Counted from the first letter of the stretch, positions 45,409-55,098 are shown. The stretch is 64,000 nt of DNA from an uncultured Eubacterium sp. (GCA_945939115.1 CAMEVC010000002.1:124001-188000); one strand, 5' to 3'. Notes: generated by a model from the letters alone, not told the origin. A program made the numbers and translations.

Positions 45409-47400
45409 CTATTGAACATGTATAAAATATCCAGTGTCATAGTAACTATCTTCAATTTTTATAGCACATTTATATGTTCCTTTTCCCATATGTGCTATAT
45501 CCACGCCGCAATAAAATGGTGCATAATTAATATTTTTTTCTATATTCTTTCTTAAATTGAACACTCGGTCACATAATGATTTTGATTTAATTCTGTAACA
45601 TGAATCATTATTGTAGAGTAAAATTACGGGATTATAATACACTTTATTTCCCTTATATGCAAATCCCCTTATTGAAAGGTTATCATGATACCCTATCTGA
45701 GTAACTTTTACCGTATCAATAATTTTGTCCTTGTCTTTTATCACCGGTCTGCTTATTCGCACTGGTGTTTTATATACAACAGAATTTATTTCCTTAGCAA
45801 ATCTGTAATCATTATCTTCCTGTGTAAGAAGCGGACTGTAAAAAGGATCATATTTTTCCAGAGCCGGATGTTTCATATATGTCAAATCTCTTGCTCTCAT
45901 ATTCCTTTTATTTTTTTCTTCATCAATCTCGTCATCGCCTCTTGAAAATGACTCATGATGATAAAGGCATACATCATTTCTGAGTACATTCATATAACCC
46001 TTTTCATACAGGCTCAGGCACAAATCTACATCATTATGCGTTACCGTAAGTTTCTCATCAAAACCGCCAATATTATCAAATTTTTCTCTGCCAAGCATCA
46101 GGCATGCCCCTGTCACACACAGGCAATTATAATCTGCAACATTTCTGAACGCTTTAATATTACTGTCATCTGCTGCCTTTGCATATAAATGTGCAAAACA
46201 GCTTGTTTCATAATTAATTACTCCAATATGCTGGATATATGATGTCTGCGGATACAACAGTTTAACTCCAACTGCTCCCGTCCCCGGCTGTGCAGCCTGT
46301 CCAGCCAGTACTCCTAACCAGTCAGTATCACTATATTCCTGTTTAATAATCTCGATATCATCATTAAGAAACAACAGCTGTTTTCCTTTTGCTGCTCTGG
46401 CTCCTATATTACACATTTTAGAAAAATTAAAGTCAAACTTTTCATATATATATAATATTTTACCCTGAGATGCATCAGCCATATCCTGATATATTCTTCT
46501 GTTATTATCACCGCTTCCATTATCAACAATTATAATCTCATAAGGTGTTTTCCATGTATATTTATAAATGCTTTCAACACAGCACTTAAGTATATCCGGA
46601 TTATCCTTTGATGGAATAATTATGCTTACCATCTTATGATTATTTAGCATATAGTGAATATGATTAACTTTTTCCTGCTTACTGTCTCTAATCACATCAG
46701 CATTTACACCTGCTGTATTCAAAAGCTTTCTTTTATAATTCTCTATATCATCCGTTACTGCATCATGTCCTATATCCGTACTTTTCTTATGAAAAAGTAT
46801 CTGATGTATATGTCCCACATTTTCCAGACTGCCCTCTGCCAGCAGAAACATTGATATTTTATAGCAGTCAAATATGTCTTCTTTATCAAATGTATTTATA
46901 TATTGTTTTAATTTCTTAATGAAGAAATCCTTTCTGATTATAAATGCATCTCCAATATAATTAAAAGACAACAATGTATCCCATGAATAATCTGGTTTAC
47001 AATCAGGCTTCTCTCTGACTCTGTCTTGTGTTATCACATCTGAATCACAATATATATATTCTTTTTGATTTCCTGATTTCTTCTGTATATATACATATCC
47101 TGATACTGTTTTAAAAAAATCCTCTGAAAGTTCTATGTTATCTGCATATATCGCAGCATATTCACAAGACACCTTTCCAACAGCTTCCAGTATATCCATA
47201 ACCTTAGAGCCATCTGTAATCCGGACAGGTTCAACACATATATCGTTTTGCCCAATTCTCTGCTTAGGTTCAACTTTCTTTATATATGACTGATAAGCTG
47301 ATTGTTCTGTCATTCTCTCGCGCACTTTTTGTCCAAGCGCATATACAAATGTACGAAAGCCTTCTTTGTTAATTATTTCACATGCTCTTGTTAAAAACAT
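45409..47400 (-). CDS. Glycosyltransferase with one active GT2 domain and a degenerate N-terminal one
   Basis: A 663-residue protein. The C-terminal part (about 255-510) is an intact GT2: SIIIPSKDNPD, IIVDNGSGDN, FLNDDIEI, GAVGVKLLYPQTSYIQHIG and VTHNDVDLCLSL. Residues 85-200 (YIYCDSDVITQD, KPDCKPDYSWDTLLSFNYIG) align by eye with the middle of a GT2 domain such as YTDEDKILGPD, EPHFKPDFNLDLLRSNNYI of the 833-residue enzyme, but the nucleotide-binding start and DxD are missing. About 100 residues at the C-terminus form a beta-rich domain. The ATG overlaps the upstream gene's stop (TGATG). Confidence 0.85.
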   Translation of the reverse strand: MFLTRACEIINKEGFRTFVYALGQKVRERMTEQSAYQSYIKKVEPKQRIGQNDICVEPVRITDGSKVMDILEAVGKVSCEYAAIYADNIELSEDFFKTVSGYVYIQKKSGNQKEYIYCDSDVITQDRVREKPDCKPDYSWDTLLSFNYIGDAFIIRKDFFIKKLKQYINTFDKEDIFDCYKISMFLLAEGSLENVGHIHQILFHKKSTDIGHDAVTDDIENYKRKLLNTAGVNADVIRDSKQEKVNHIHYMLNNHKMVSIIIPSKDNPDILKCCVESIYKYTWKTPYEIIIVDNGSGDNNRRIYQDMADASQGKILYIYEKFDFNFSKMCNIGARAAKGKQLLFLNDDIEIIKQEYSDTDWLGVLAGQAAQPGTGAVGVKLLYPQTSYIQHIGVINYETSCFAHLYAKAADDSNIKAFRNVADYNCLCVTGACLMLGREKFDNIGGFDEKLTVTHNDVDLCLSLYEKGYMNVLRNDVCLYHHESFSRGDDEIDEEKNKRNMRARDLTYMKHPALEKYDPFYSPLLTQEDNDYRFAKEINSVVYKTPVRISRPVIKDKDKIIDTVKVTQIGYHDNLSIRGFAYKGNKVYYNPVILLYNNDSCYRIKSKSLCDRVFNLRKNIEKNINYAPFYCGVDIAHMGKGTYKCAIKIEDSYYDTGYFIHVQ

Positions 47401-48689
47401 CAGTTCTCTCCATGAATCTTTCTAATCCGTTCACTGACTATATCTGCTGATCTCTTATATGCAAGATGCTCCTTTGCATATTTCTGTCCATTATCTGCTA
47501 TCTTACAATAGAACTCTCTGTCCTCATAGAGTCTTCTCATATAATCAGCCGCCTCATCCACATGAGCATCAGCCCAGATATTACCTTTCTTGAATGGCTC
47601 ATAATCCTTATCAAGTTCAATCAGATCATATCCAACCATGCAGGCAGTATCACTGTTCATAAACTCTGTGTTACCGGACCAGTTAGTTGCAATAACCGGA
47701 GTTCCGACATACATTGACTCTGCCATAACAAGCCCAAATCCTTCTGAACGGTGAAGTGATACATATACATCCACATCCTTAAGCAGGGAATTAACCTCTG
47801 TCTTGCTTAAGTGTCCGCACATATAATATATATTGTCATCATTCTCAATTACCGAGCTGATTATCTTCTCGTCGTCAGCTGACAATTCCGCTTCACTTAT
47901 CTTGATAACAAGACCGACATCTCTGTACTTTTCTCTGCTCTCTTCATCCTTACAGAAAGCCTCTTTAAACGCTTTAATTGCCGCAAGAGGATTCTTCCTC
48001 TCCATAACACTTCCACTGTTATACATAACAAGGAATAAGAATTTGTCTTCAGGAAGATTAAAATGTTTCCTGTCATACTCGTCATTGGTAACAGGAGCAA
48101 CGCAATGTGGCACTGTAACTACCGGTTTATCTGTATATTTCTTTAATGTGTTGGTAACAAAATCCGATGGTGTCCACACTTCATCAACAAGTTTAAATGC
48201 TGGCAGCCATTCCTCCGGAAATGTTTCCAGCTCCCATGCCCAGTATCCAATATTATATCTGTAATCCCACACGTCCTTGCCCATGCTTAGGTAAGCAACC
48301 ATAAACTCGCTGGCATTAACATGAATGATATTGATATCATATGGAAGTTCCTCGGTAAGCCTGTCATCGTAGGAGGCATTAGTCCTTGAACCTCCCGGTG
48401 GCACAAAGAAATCTCTTATCACATGAGCTTCGTTATTCTCATCCAAAAGCCGGCACATTATTCTTGCACTCTGTCCAAGCCCATTATCTCCCTTTATATT
48501 ACCAATAATATTAACACCGGGCTTGTAACGTCCCGGCTCATATTTCTCAATAGAATCAGCCGACAGCTTGTCTGTCGCATTATTGATTATCCCTGCTTTC
48601 ATCTTACTAAGAAGCTTCATAGGAATCACTTTGGTAAGAACCGGTCTTAACGCCTCTCCCGTATTAAGGAAAAATTTTGATAATCCCAT
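47400..48689 (-). CDS. GT4 family glycosyltransferase
   Basis: A 429-residue GT-B enzyme. The N-terminal half has GDNGLGQSARIMCRLLDE and VNASEFMVAYLS; the donor half has VPHCVAP, FLVMYNSGSVMERKNPLAAIKAF, and the GT4 signature VDVYVSLHRSEGFGLVMAESMYVGTPVIATNWSGN containing the E-x7-E pair. No ribosome site stands out near the ATG except AAAGG 16 nt away. The 82-bp leader contains a small hairpin (CCTGC/GCAGG), so translation may be regulated. Confidence 0.9.
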   Translation of the reverse strand: MGLSKFFLNTGEALRPVLTKVIPMKLLSKMKAGIINNATDKLSADSIEKYEPGRYKPGVNIIGNIKGDNGLGQSARIMCRLLDENNEAHVIRDFFVPPGGSRTNASYDDRLTEELPYDINIIHVNASEFMVAYLSMGKDVWDYRYNIGYWAWELETFPEEWLPAFKLVDEVWTPSDFVTNTLKKYTDKPVVTVPHCVAPVTNDEYDRKHFNLPEDKFLFLVMYNSGSVMERKNPLAAIKAFKEAFCKDEESREKYRDVGLVIKISEAELSADDEKIISSVIENDDNIYYMCGHLSKTEVNSLLKDVDVYVSLHRSEGFGLVMAESMYVGTPVIATNWSGNTEFMNSDTACMVGYDLIELDKDYEPFKKGNIWADAHVDEAADYMRRLYEDREFYCKIADNGQKYAKEHLAYKRSADIVSERIRKIHGEN

Positions 48690-48771
48690 AAGATTTTATC
48701 CATGCCTTTCTAATACCTGCAAACTTTGGGCCGCAGGCACAAATTTGCGTGCGAAAAAATTATTTTCACAC

Positions 48772-49893
48772 TTATCTGTTATTCATCTCGTTGTTAATAA
48801 ACTCCCTGACCATTCCGCCAAGTCTTTCAGGAGTGTACTTATCAAGAGCACTCTTGTAAGCCTTCACATCCACAAGTCCCGAATTAATCTTATCATCTAT
48901 ATTCTTCATGCCTTTTGCAAGACTTGTAACCTTATCGTCGTCATCTCCGGCAAGACTGAATCTCTCCACACAATCGCCGACGACCTCATCAAAAATCCTT
49001 AAGTTACTGGCAAGAATAGGCTTGTTATGCTTCATAACCTCAAGTATCGGCATTCCGAAACCTTCTGCCATAGAAGGAAATACAAAACATGAACAGTTAT
49101 TGTACAGGTCATATCTTGTAGTATGTGATACATAACCCAGATACGTAAGCCCCTCCACTTCTGTGAGTGCACTCTCCAAAAGCTGCTCCACATCGTCCTC
49201 CTGCATCTTACCGGCAAGAATAAGTGGTCTTGTTCCACCATTATCCCTGTACTTTCTGTAAGCCTTAATAAGAATGTCAACTCCCTTACGCTTCTCCATA
49301 TTGCCTACATACAGGAAATAATTCTCGTCCTTTGGCGGAACATATCTTGTAAGCGGATTAGATATAATATATGCATTACAGCTTGGTATCTTCGCCGCCT
49401 CCGGGAAATACCTCTCAGTGTCATCCCGGGTCTGCTCCGAATTATACAGTATCATGTCCGTATGCTTCAACGTCTTCATAAGATTAATCTTAAAATACAT
49501 ACTGTAAACTTTACCAAAGTACTTCACATACTGAATAGGAAACATATCGTGAATCGTAATAAGCGTCTTGAAATCGCCTCCAAGATTAACCGGAATAACG
49601 GAATTGACCTCCCAGAATATGTCCGGTTTAACTTCCTTCAATTCTTTCTTAATGAAATTAAAATATGCATACACTCCGGCACTCTTATATACCGGCTTGT
49701 CCCACGAAATAACCTTAATTCCTCTGGCTTCAAATCTCTTGATGTATTCACTCTTCTTGACATCTGTAAAAAGCACCCACTCGAATTCATCATATGTGAT
49801 AAGCTGTTCCAAGAAGTCATTCAGGTACATGCCTACACCACTAGGTTTGCTTCCCAACGTTCTTGCATCAACCGCAATTTTTAATGTTCTCAT
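48772..49893 (-). CDS. GT4 family glycosyltransferase, first gene of the polysaccharide operon
   Basis: A 373-residue GT-B enzyme. KIAVDARTLGSKPSGVGMYLNDFLEQL is the N-terminal glycine-rich acceptor region; EQTRDDTERYFPE, YFLYVGNMEKRKGVDILIKAYRKY and CSCFVFPSMAEGFGMPILEVMKHNKPILASN give the donor-binding half with the E-x7-E motif. It is the most upstream member of the 34-kb minus-strand gene run. The 133-bp gap before it contains no convincing consensus promoter by eye. GGGAATACAG precedes the ATG. Confidence 0.9.
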   Translation of the reverse strand: MRTLKIAVDARTLGSKPSGVGMYLNDFLEQLITYDEFEWVLFTDVKKSEYIKRFEARGIKVISWDKPVYKSAGVYAYFNFIKKELKEVKPDIFWEVNSVIPVNLGGDFKTLITIHDMFPIQYVKYFGKVYSMYFKINLMKTLKHTDMILYNSEQTRDDTERYFPEAAKIPSCNAYIISNPLTRYVPPKDENYFLYVGNMEKRKGVDILIKAYRKYRDNGGTRPLILAGKMQEDDVEQLLESALTEVEGLTYLGYVSHTTRYDLYNNCSCFVFPSMAEGFGMPILEVMKHNKPILASNLRIFDEVVGDCVERFSLAGDDDDKVTSLAKGMKNIDDKINSGLVDVKAYKSALDKYTPERLGGMVREFINNEMNNR

Positions 49894-50026
49894 ATCTGTA
49901 TTCCCTACTCCAAACCTTATAATTATCTATTTTCAGAGTATTACCATTGTATACATGTTTAAACTGCCCCCTGAAAAAAACATGCTTCTTTTGATTTTAC
50001 CATATTATAGATAGAATTGCTATATT

Positions 50027-51277
50027 TTATTTTCTGCATATAAATACGCCCGCCTCTTTCGTTATCTTCATGGGCTTCCTCAGCTTCTTTTCCACATATT
50101 TTTTAAAATCAGAGAACTTATCAACAAGATATTCTTTCTGATTTCCATGGCATGATAATATATAGTCCACTAACGGCTCTGCCTCACTGACTATAAGGGC
50201 ATCCTCATAATCTCTTCTCTCAACATTTGAAAAATGTTTTTCAAGAATTTGTTTACCATTATCCAGTCCGAATTTTTCAAAAAGCTTCTCTGATTCCAGA
50301 GCAATTCTTTTATCATAGGTAGAAACCAGCTTACTTATCTCCTGCATATGTTTAGAACCATATGTGCCGCACACGAGTACCCCGCCCGGTTTCAACACTC
50401 TCGCGATTTCTTTCAGGGCTTTATCCACATTTTTACAATAAAACAGCACATGATTAGCTATAACAAGATCATAGTACTCATCCTTTGCCCCTGTTTTCTC
50501 ACAGGATGCTTTTCTAAACTTAAATATGACATCAATATCCCTTCCGGACCAGCTTTCTGTGGCCGCTTTGATGTTTCTTCTCGCGTCACCTATCATTCCT
50601 TCTGATATATCTGTCAATTCAATTGATGTTATCTTTCTGCGCTTTCCTATCAGCAGTTCATCACATCGCCCAATTATTGCAAGTTTCCCAATATTTTCAA
50701 CCCATAAAGTACCATCTCCACATCCAACTTCCAGAATCCTCATTCCTTTTTTTATACCACACAAATCATAAATCCAGGGAAACCACCCCTGCTTATTGAC
50801 AGAATATTTATTATGAAGACTGATTCTTGCAGATATATTCCCTGCATTCAGATACTGGGTTCTCATGCTGTCCTCCATATTAGTCAGATGAATAATCTCC
50901 AGCATATTACTCCAGTCAATTCCATTCCCTTCATTGATTGACTCCTCTGTTTCCTCAATCGCTTTACACACACGCTGCATCTGTGCAATTTTATCCTGTA
51001 TCATACGTTTCTGTAATTCCAGAGAGTTTTTAAGCACATGATAATCAGAATCTCCAATAGTCATATTTCTTATGTCATCCAGTGTAAATCCAAGATATTT
51101 GAGCAGCAATATCTGCTGCAGTCTCGTAAAATCTGAATCCGTATAAAATCTCACTCCTTCATCCGTAAGAAGTGACGGTTTTAATATGTTCTGCTGGTCA
51201 TAATATCTTATAGTCCTCACAGAAACATTTGCTTTCTTCGCGAATTCTCCCGAAGAATAATATCCATCTTTATGCAT
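50027..51277 (-). CDS. MerR-family regulator fused to a SAM-dependent methyltransferase
   Basis: A 416-residue fusion. Residues 5-75 are a MerR winged helix (SSGEFAKKANVSVRTIRYYDQQ, LKYLGFTLDDIRNMTIG), about 75-125 the dimerisation coiled coil, and about 170-330 a class I methyltransferase (ILEVGCGDGTLWVENI, ELTDISEGMIGDARR, YDLVIANHVLFYC, VLKPGGVLVCGTYG). MerR-methyltransferase fusions occur in Firmicutes; the ligand or methylated substrate is not known to me. ATG 51277 has AAAGGAA; the upstream TTG at 51304 is rejected. A perfect palindrome 40 bp upstream is the likely operator, divergent from rfbA. Confidence 0.88.
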   Translation of the reverse strand: MHKDGYYSSGEFAKKANVSVRTIRYYDQQNILKPSLLTDEGVRFYTDSDFTRLQQILLLKYLGFTLDDIRNMTIGDSDYHVLKNSLELQKRMIQDKIAQMQRVCKAIEETEESINEGNGIDWSNMLEIIHLTNMEDSMRTQYLNAGNISARISLHNKYSVNKQGWFPWIYDLCGIKKGMRILEVGCGDGTLWVENIGKLAIIGRCDELLIGKRRKITSIELTDISEGMIGDARRNIKAATESWSGRDIDVIFKFRKASCEKTGAKDEYYDLVIANHVLFYCKNVDKALKEIARVLKPGGVLVCGTYGSKHMQEISKLVSTYDKRIALESEKLFEKFGLDNGKQILEKHFSNVERRDYEDALIVSEAEPLVDYILSCHGNQKEYLVDKFSDFKKYVEKKLRKPMKITKEAGVFICRK

Positions 51278-51311
51278 AACATTATTCCTTTTAAATTTTT
51301 TCAAAAAACAC

Positions 51312-51342
51312 TTGAAGGTGACGCCGCGTCACCCTTTATTAT
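51312..51342 (+). promoter_or_regulatory. MerR-type promoter/operator between merR-methyltransferase and rfbA
   Basis: Plus strand: -35 TTGAAG (51312-51317), 19-nt spacer, -10 TATTAT (51337-51342). The spacer holds the palindrome GGTGACGCCGCGTCACC (51317-51333). A 19-nt spacer with a central dyad is the hallmark of MerR-activated promoters. On the minus strand an overlapping promoter (TAGACA at 51360-51365, 16 nt, TATAAT at 51338-51343) would serve the regulator, with the palindrome over its start site. Confidence 0.75.
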
Positions 51343-51389
51343 ATACCTGACTTAAAAAATGTCTACTTGAAAATTAACATAACAATGAT

Positions 51390-51459
51390 GCAAAACAAGG
51401 AGGCCAAAATCCTCTGCTCCTGCGTGGGCAGTCGCATTTTGCTTCGCAAAACAAGGAGG
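51390..51459 (+). promoter_or_regulatory. Leader element B with duplicated Shine-Dalgarno and switch-like hairpins
   Basis: GCAAAACAAGGAGG occurs at 51390-51403 and 51446-51459, 56 nt apart; the second lies 4 nt before the rfbA ATG. Between them are CCTCTGCTCCT, which can pair with either AGGAGG, a weak CTGC/GCAG hairpin, and TTTTGC-TTC-GCAAAA. Compared with element A (12857-12923), the C-G pair in this stem is swapped to G-C, and the first 14-mer changes in the same way. Confidence 0.7.
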
Positions 51460-51463
51460 ATTT

Positions 51464-52363
51464 ATGAAAGGTATAATTTTAGCTGGTGGTTCCGGCACAC
51501 GCCTTTACCCACTCACAATGGTAACTAGTAAACAGCTTCTTCCAATCTATGATAAGCCAATGATTTATTATCCACTCTCAGTTCTTATGAGTGCTGGTAT
51601 CAGGGATATTCTTATCATCTCTACACCGCAGGATACTCCAAGATTCAAAGAGCTTTTAAAGGATGGAAGCCAGTTTGGTGTCAACCTTACTTACGCTGTA
51701 CAGCCAAGCCCGGACGGACTTGCACAGGCATTTATTATCGGTGAAGAATTCATCGGCGATGACACTGTTGCCATGGTTCTTGGTGATAATATATTTGCAG
51801 GACACGGTCTTAAGAAGAGACTTAAGGCAGCTGTTGAGAATGCTGAATCAGGAAAGGGTGCAACCGTATTTGGTTACTATGTTGATGATCCTGAAAGATT
51901 TGGTATCGTTGAATTTAATAATGAAGGAAAGGCTATCTCAATTGAAGAAAAGCCTGCTCAGCCAAAGAGTAACTACTGTGTAACAGGTCTTTACTTCTAC
52001 GACAACAAAGTTGTTGAGTACGCTAAGAACTTAAAGCCATCTGCAAGAGGTGAGCTTGAAATCACAGACCTTAACCGTATCTACTTAGAGAAGGGTACTT
52101 TAAATGTAGAACTTCTCGGACAGGGATTCACATGGCTTGATACAGGAACACACGAAAGTCTTGTAGAAGCTACTAACTTCGTTAAGACTGTTGAGACTCA
52201 TCAGCACAGAAAGATTGCCTGCCTTGAAGAAATCGCTTACTTAAACGGCTGGATTACTAAGGATGAAGTCCTCAAGGTATATGAGGTATTAAAGAAGAAC
52301 CAGTATGGTCAGTACTTAAAGGATGTCTTAGACGGCAAGTATGTCGACAAGCTTCATGAATAA
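51464..52363 (+). CDS. rfbA: Glucose-1-phosphate thymidylyltransferase
   Basis: A 299-residue RmlA, making dTDP-glucose from dTTP and glucose-1-[33 protein letters not shown] is the intact signature with [48 protein letters not shown] and [13 protein letters not shown] follow. Length is normal for the long RmlA form. It opens the rfbABDC operon for dTDP-L-rhamnose. Its leader contains element B and a MerR-like promoter, unusual for a housekeeping rml operon. Confidence 0.97.
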   Translation: MKGIILAGGSGTRLYPLTMVTSKQLLPIYDKPMIYYPLSVLMSAGIRDILIISTPQDTPRFKELLKDGSQFGVNLTYAVQPSPDGLAQAFIIGEEFIGDDTVAMVLGDNIFAGHGLKKRLKAAVENAESGKGATVFGYYVDDPERFGIVEFNNEGKAISIEEKPAQPKSNYCVTGLYFYDNKVVEYAKNLKPSARGELEITDLNRIYLEKGTLNVELLGQGFTWLDTGTHESLVEATNFVKTVETHQHRKIACLEEIAYLNGWITKDEVLKVYEVLKKNQYGQYLKDVLDGKYVDKLHE

Positions 52364-52427
52364 TTAAGTACAGACTGTTACAACATTTTTATATAAGAAC
52401 ACATTTTAAATATTAAGGAGATTAATT

Positions 52428-53447
52428 ATGACAATTATCGTTACCGGCGGCGCCGGATTTATCGGAAGCAACTTTATATTTCACATGTTGAATAAGTATC
52501 CAGACTACAGAATCATCTGTCTTGACTGCCTCACATATGCGGGTAATCTTTCAACTCTTGAGCCTGTTATGTCTAATCCTAACTTCAGATTTGTTAAGGA
52601 GAGCATTACTGACCGTGAGGCTGTTTATAAGCTTTTCGAGGAGGAACATCCTGATATGGTTGTTAACTTTGCAGCTGAGTCACATGTTGACCGTTCTATT
52701 GAGAACCCAGAAATCTTCCTTGACACTAACATCAAGGGTACTGCTGTTCTTATGGATGCATGCAGAAAATATGGTATCAAGCGTTACCATCAGGTATCTA
52801 CTGACGAAGTATATGGAGACCTTCCTCTTGACAGGCCGGACCTTTTCTTCACAGAGGAAACTCCAATCCATACAAGCAGCCCGTACAGCTCATCTAAGGC
52901 CGGCGCAGACTTACTTGTTCTTGCTTACCACAGAACTTATGGACTTCCTGTTACAATTTCAAGATGCTCTAACAACTATGGTCCATACCACTTCCCGGAG
53001 AAGCTTATTCCTCTTATGATTGCTAACGCACTTAACGATAAGCCACTTCCTGTTTACGGCGAGGGTCTTAATGTCCGTGACTGGCTCTATGTTGAAGATC
53101 ACTGCAAGGCGATAGACCTTATCATCCACAAGGGTCGCGAGGGTGAAGTTTACAACGTTGGCGGTCACAACGAGAAGAGAAATATTGATATTGTAAAGCT
53201 CATCTGTAAGGAACTCGGAAAGCCGGAATCTCTTATTGTCCATGTAGGTGACAGAAAAGGTCATGATATGCGTTATGCTATTGACCCAACTAAGATTCAT
53301 AACGAATTAGGCTGGCTTCCGGAAACTAAATTCGAGGATGGTATTAAGAAGACAATCCAGTGGTATCTTGACAACAGGGAATGGTGGGAAACTATTATTT
53401 CCGGCGAGTACCAGAACTACTATGAGAAAATGTACGGCAACCGCTAA
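52428..53447 (+). CDS. rfbB: dTDP-glucose 4,6-dehydratase
   Basis: A 339-residue extended SDR. NAD site VTGGAGFIGSNFIFHML; VSTDEVYGDL with the catalytic Thr-Asp-Glu triad; SPYSSSKAGAD with the Tyr-Lys pair; SRCSNNYGPYHFPEKLIPLMI and RDWLYVEDHCKAI complete the family pattern. It makes dTDP-4-keto-6-deoxyglucose, the branch point to rhamnose and probably to the 3-amino sugar of the FdtA/FdtB-like genes. AAGGAG precedes the ATG; 64 bp separate it from rfbA. Confidence 0.97.
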   Translation: MTIIVTGGAGFIGSNFIFHMLNKYPDYRIICLDCLTYAGNLSTLEPVMSNPNFRFVKESITDREAVYKLFEEEHPDMVVNFAAESHVDRSIENPEIFLDTNIKGTAVLMDACRKYGIKRYHQVSTDEVYGDLPLDRPDLFFTEETPIHTSSPYSSSKAGADLLVLAYHRTYGLPVTISRCSNNYGPYHFPEKLIPLMIANALNDKPLPVYGEGLNVRDWLYVEDHCKAIDLIIHKGREGEVYNVGGHNEKRNIDIVKLICKELGKPESLIVHVGDRKGHDMRYAIDPTKIHNELGWLPETKFEDGIKKTIQWYLDNREWWETIISGEYQNYYEKMYGNR

Positions 53448-53480
53448 TGACCACATTTGTTTCATATAAGGAGAATTGAC

Positions 53481-54398
53481 ATGAATATATTAGTTACCGG
53501 CGTTGGTGGCCAGCTTGGCCATGACGTTATGAACGAACTTATCGGCAGAGGTCATACAGGCATTGGCAGCGATATTGCGCCTGAGTATTCAGGTATTGCG
53601 GATGCCAGCGCTGTCACAACAGCTGAATATGTACCTATGGATATAACTGATGCTGCTCAGGTAACAGAGGTAATTACCAGGGTTTCACCTGATGTTGTAA
53701 TACATTGCGCAGCATGGACAGCCGTTGATGCTGCAGAGGATGAGGACAAAAAAGCCAAAGTTAAAGCTATCAACGCAGATGGAACACAGAATATTGCCAA
53801 TGTCTGCAAATCACTTGACTGCAAGATGGTCTATATAAGCACAGACTATGTATTTGACGGACAGGGTGAGTTACCTTGGGAGCCTGACTGCAAGGATTAC
53901 AAGCCTCTCAACGTATATGGTGAGACTAAGCTCGCCGGAGAACTTGCTGTTTCCAACACACTTGATAAATACTTTATCGTTCGTATTGCATGGGTATTTG
54001 GAGTTAATGGTAAGAACTTTATTAAAACTATGCTTAATGTGGGCAAAACTCACGATGAGGTTCGTGTAGTTAACGACCAGATTGGTACCCCGACATATAC
54101 TTTAGACCTGGCAAGACTTCTTGTTGATATGGTTGAAACTGACAAGTACGGTTATTACCACGCAACTAATGAAGGCGGTTATATTTCATGGTATGACTTT
54201 ACTAAGGAAATCTATGCACAGGCAGGACTTTCTACTAAGGTTACACCTGTAACTACTGCTGAATATGGTATTTCTAAAGCAGCAAGACCTTTCAACAGCC
54301 GTTTAGACAAGAGCAAGCTTGTTGCTAACGGATTCCAGCCACTTCCAACATGGCAGGATGCTCTTGGCAGATATTTAAAGGAAATCGGAGAAATCTAG
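53481..54398 (+). CDS. rfbD: dTDP-4-dehydrorhamnose reductase
   Basis: A 305-residue RmlD. ILVTGVGGQLGHDVMNEL is the dinucleotide site; VIHCAAWTAVDAAEDE, MVYISTDYVFDGQG and NVYGETKLAGE (Tyr-Lys) match the family, as does GTPTYTLDLARLL. It carries out the last NADPH-dependent step to dTDP-L-rhamnose. ATG 53481 is preceded by AAGGAGAATTGAC; the in-frame start at 53457 lies before this site and is rejected. Confidence 0.96.
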   Translation: MNILVTGVGGQLGHDVMNELIGRGHTGIGSDIAPEYSGIADASAVTTAEYVPMDITDAAQVTEVITRVSPDVVIHCAAWTAVDAAEDEDKKAKVKAINADGTQNIANVCKSLDCKMVYISTDYVFDGQGELPWEPDCKDYKPLNVYGETKLAGELAVSNTLDKYFIVRIAWVFGVNGKNFIKTMLNVGKTHDEVRVVNDQIGTPTYTLDLARLLVDMVETDKYGYYHATNEGGYISWYDFTKEIYAQAGLSTKVTPVTTAEYGISKAARPFNSRLDKSKLVANGFQPLPTWQDALGRYLKEIGEI

Positions 54399-54447
54399 TA
54401 CTTACGTTCGGAGTCAGATTTATATTTTAAAACAAGGAGATTTTATC

Positions 54448-55053
54448 ATGGGACAGATTAAAGTTACGCCTTGTGATATCAAGGGATTATATATTATCGA
54501 GCCTACAGTTCACGGTGATAACCGGGGATACTTTATGGAGACATACAACCAGAAAGATATGCACGAGGCAGGTCTGGATATGGTGTTCGTGCAGGATAAC
54601 CAGAGCTGCTCAACCAAAGGAGTACTCAGAGGTCTTCATTTTCAGAAAGAATTCCCACAGGGCAAGCTTGTAAGAGTAATTAAGGGAAGAGTTTTTGATG
54701 TAGCTGTTGATCTTCGGGCAGGAAGCGAAACCTACGGCAAATGGTTCGGGGTTGAGCTTACAGAAGAAAACAAAAAGCAGTTCTATATCAGCGAAGGGTT
54801 TGCACATGGCTTCTTAGTATTAAGCGATGTGGCTGAGTTCTGCTACAAGGTAACGGACTTCTATCACCCGGGAGATGAGGGCGGCCTTGCATGGAATGAC
54901 CCTTCAATCGGCATCGAGTGGCCTGAGCTTACAGGCACTTATAACGGTTCTGCATCTGATGAAGGCTATACATTAAGCGATGGCACAAAGCTTAACTTAA
55001 GCGATAAAGATAAACTTTGGGATACCCTTGAGAACACATTTAAATTCAACTAA
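54448..55053 (+). CDS. rfbC: dTDP-4-dehydrorhamnose 3,5-epimerase
   Basis: A 201-residue RmlC cupin. VHGDNRGYFMETYN, QDNQSCSTKGVLRGLHFQ, VRVIKGRVFDVAVDLR (catalytic His in GLHFQ) and EGFAHGFLVLSD are present, with the catalytic Tyr in FCYKVTDFYHPGDEG. Last gene of the rfbABDC operon; AAAACAAGGAGATTTTATC precedes ATG. A strong terminator begins 45 bp after its stop. Confidence 0.97.
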   Translation: MGQIKVTPCDIKGLYIIEPTVHGDNRGYFMETYNQKDMHEAGLDMVFVQDNQSCSTKGVLRGLHFQKEFPQGKLVRVIKGRVFDVAVDLRAGSETYGKWFGVELTEENKKQFYISEGFAHGFLVLSDVAEFCYKVTDFYHPGDEGGLAWNDPSIGIEWPELTGTYNGSASDEGYTLSDGTKLNLSDKDKLWDTLENTFKFN

Positions 55054-55098
55054 TTCAGTTGATATATTATAAAGTTACAACAATTCACTGATTACATG

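Noticed and set aside
50027-51277. Drug-resistance rRNA methyltransferase
   Set aside because: The C-terminal domain is a generic class I methyltransferase fused to MerR; no Erm- or Cfr-type motifs are visible.
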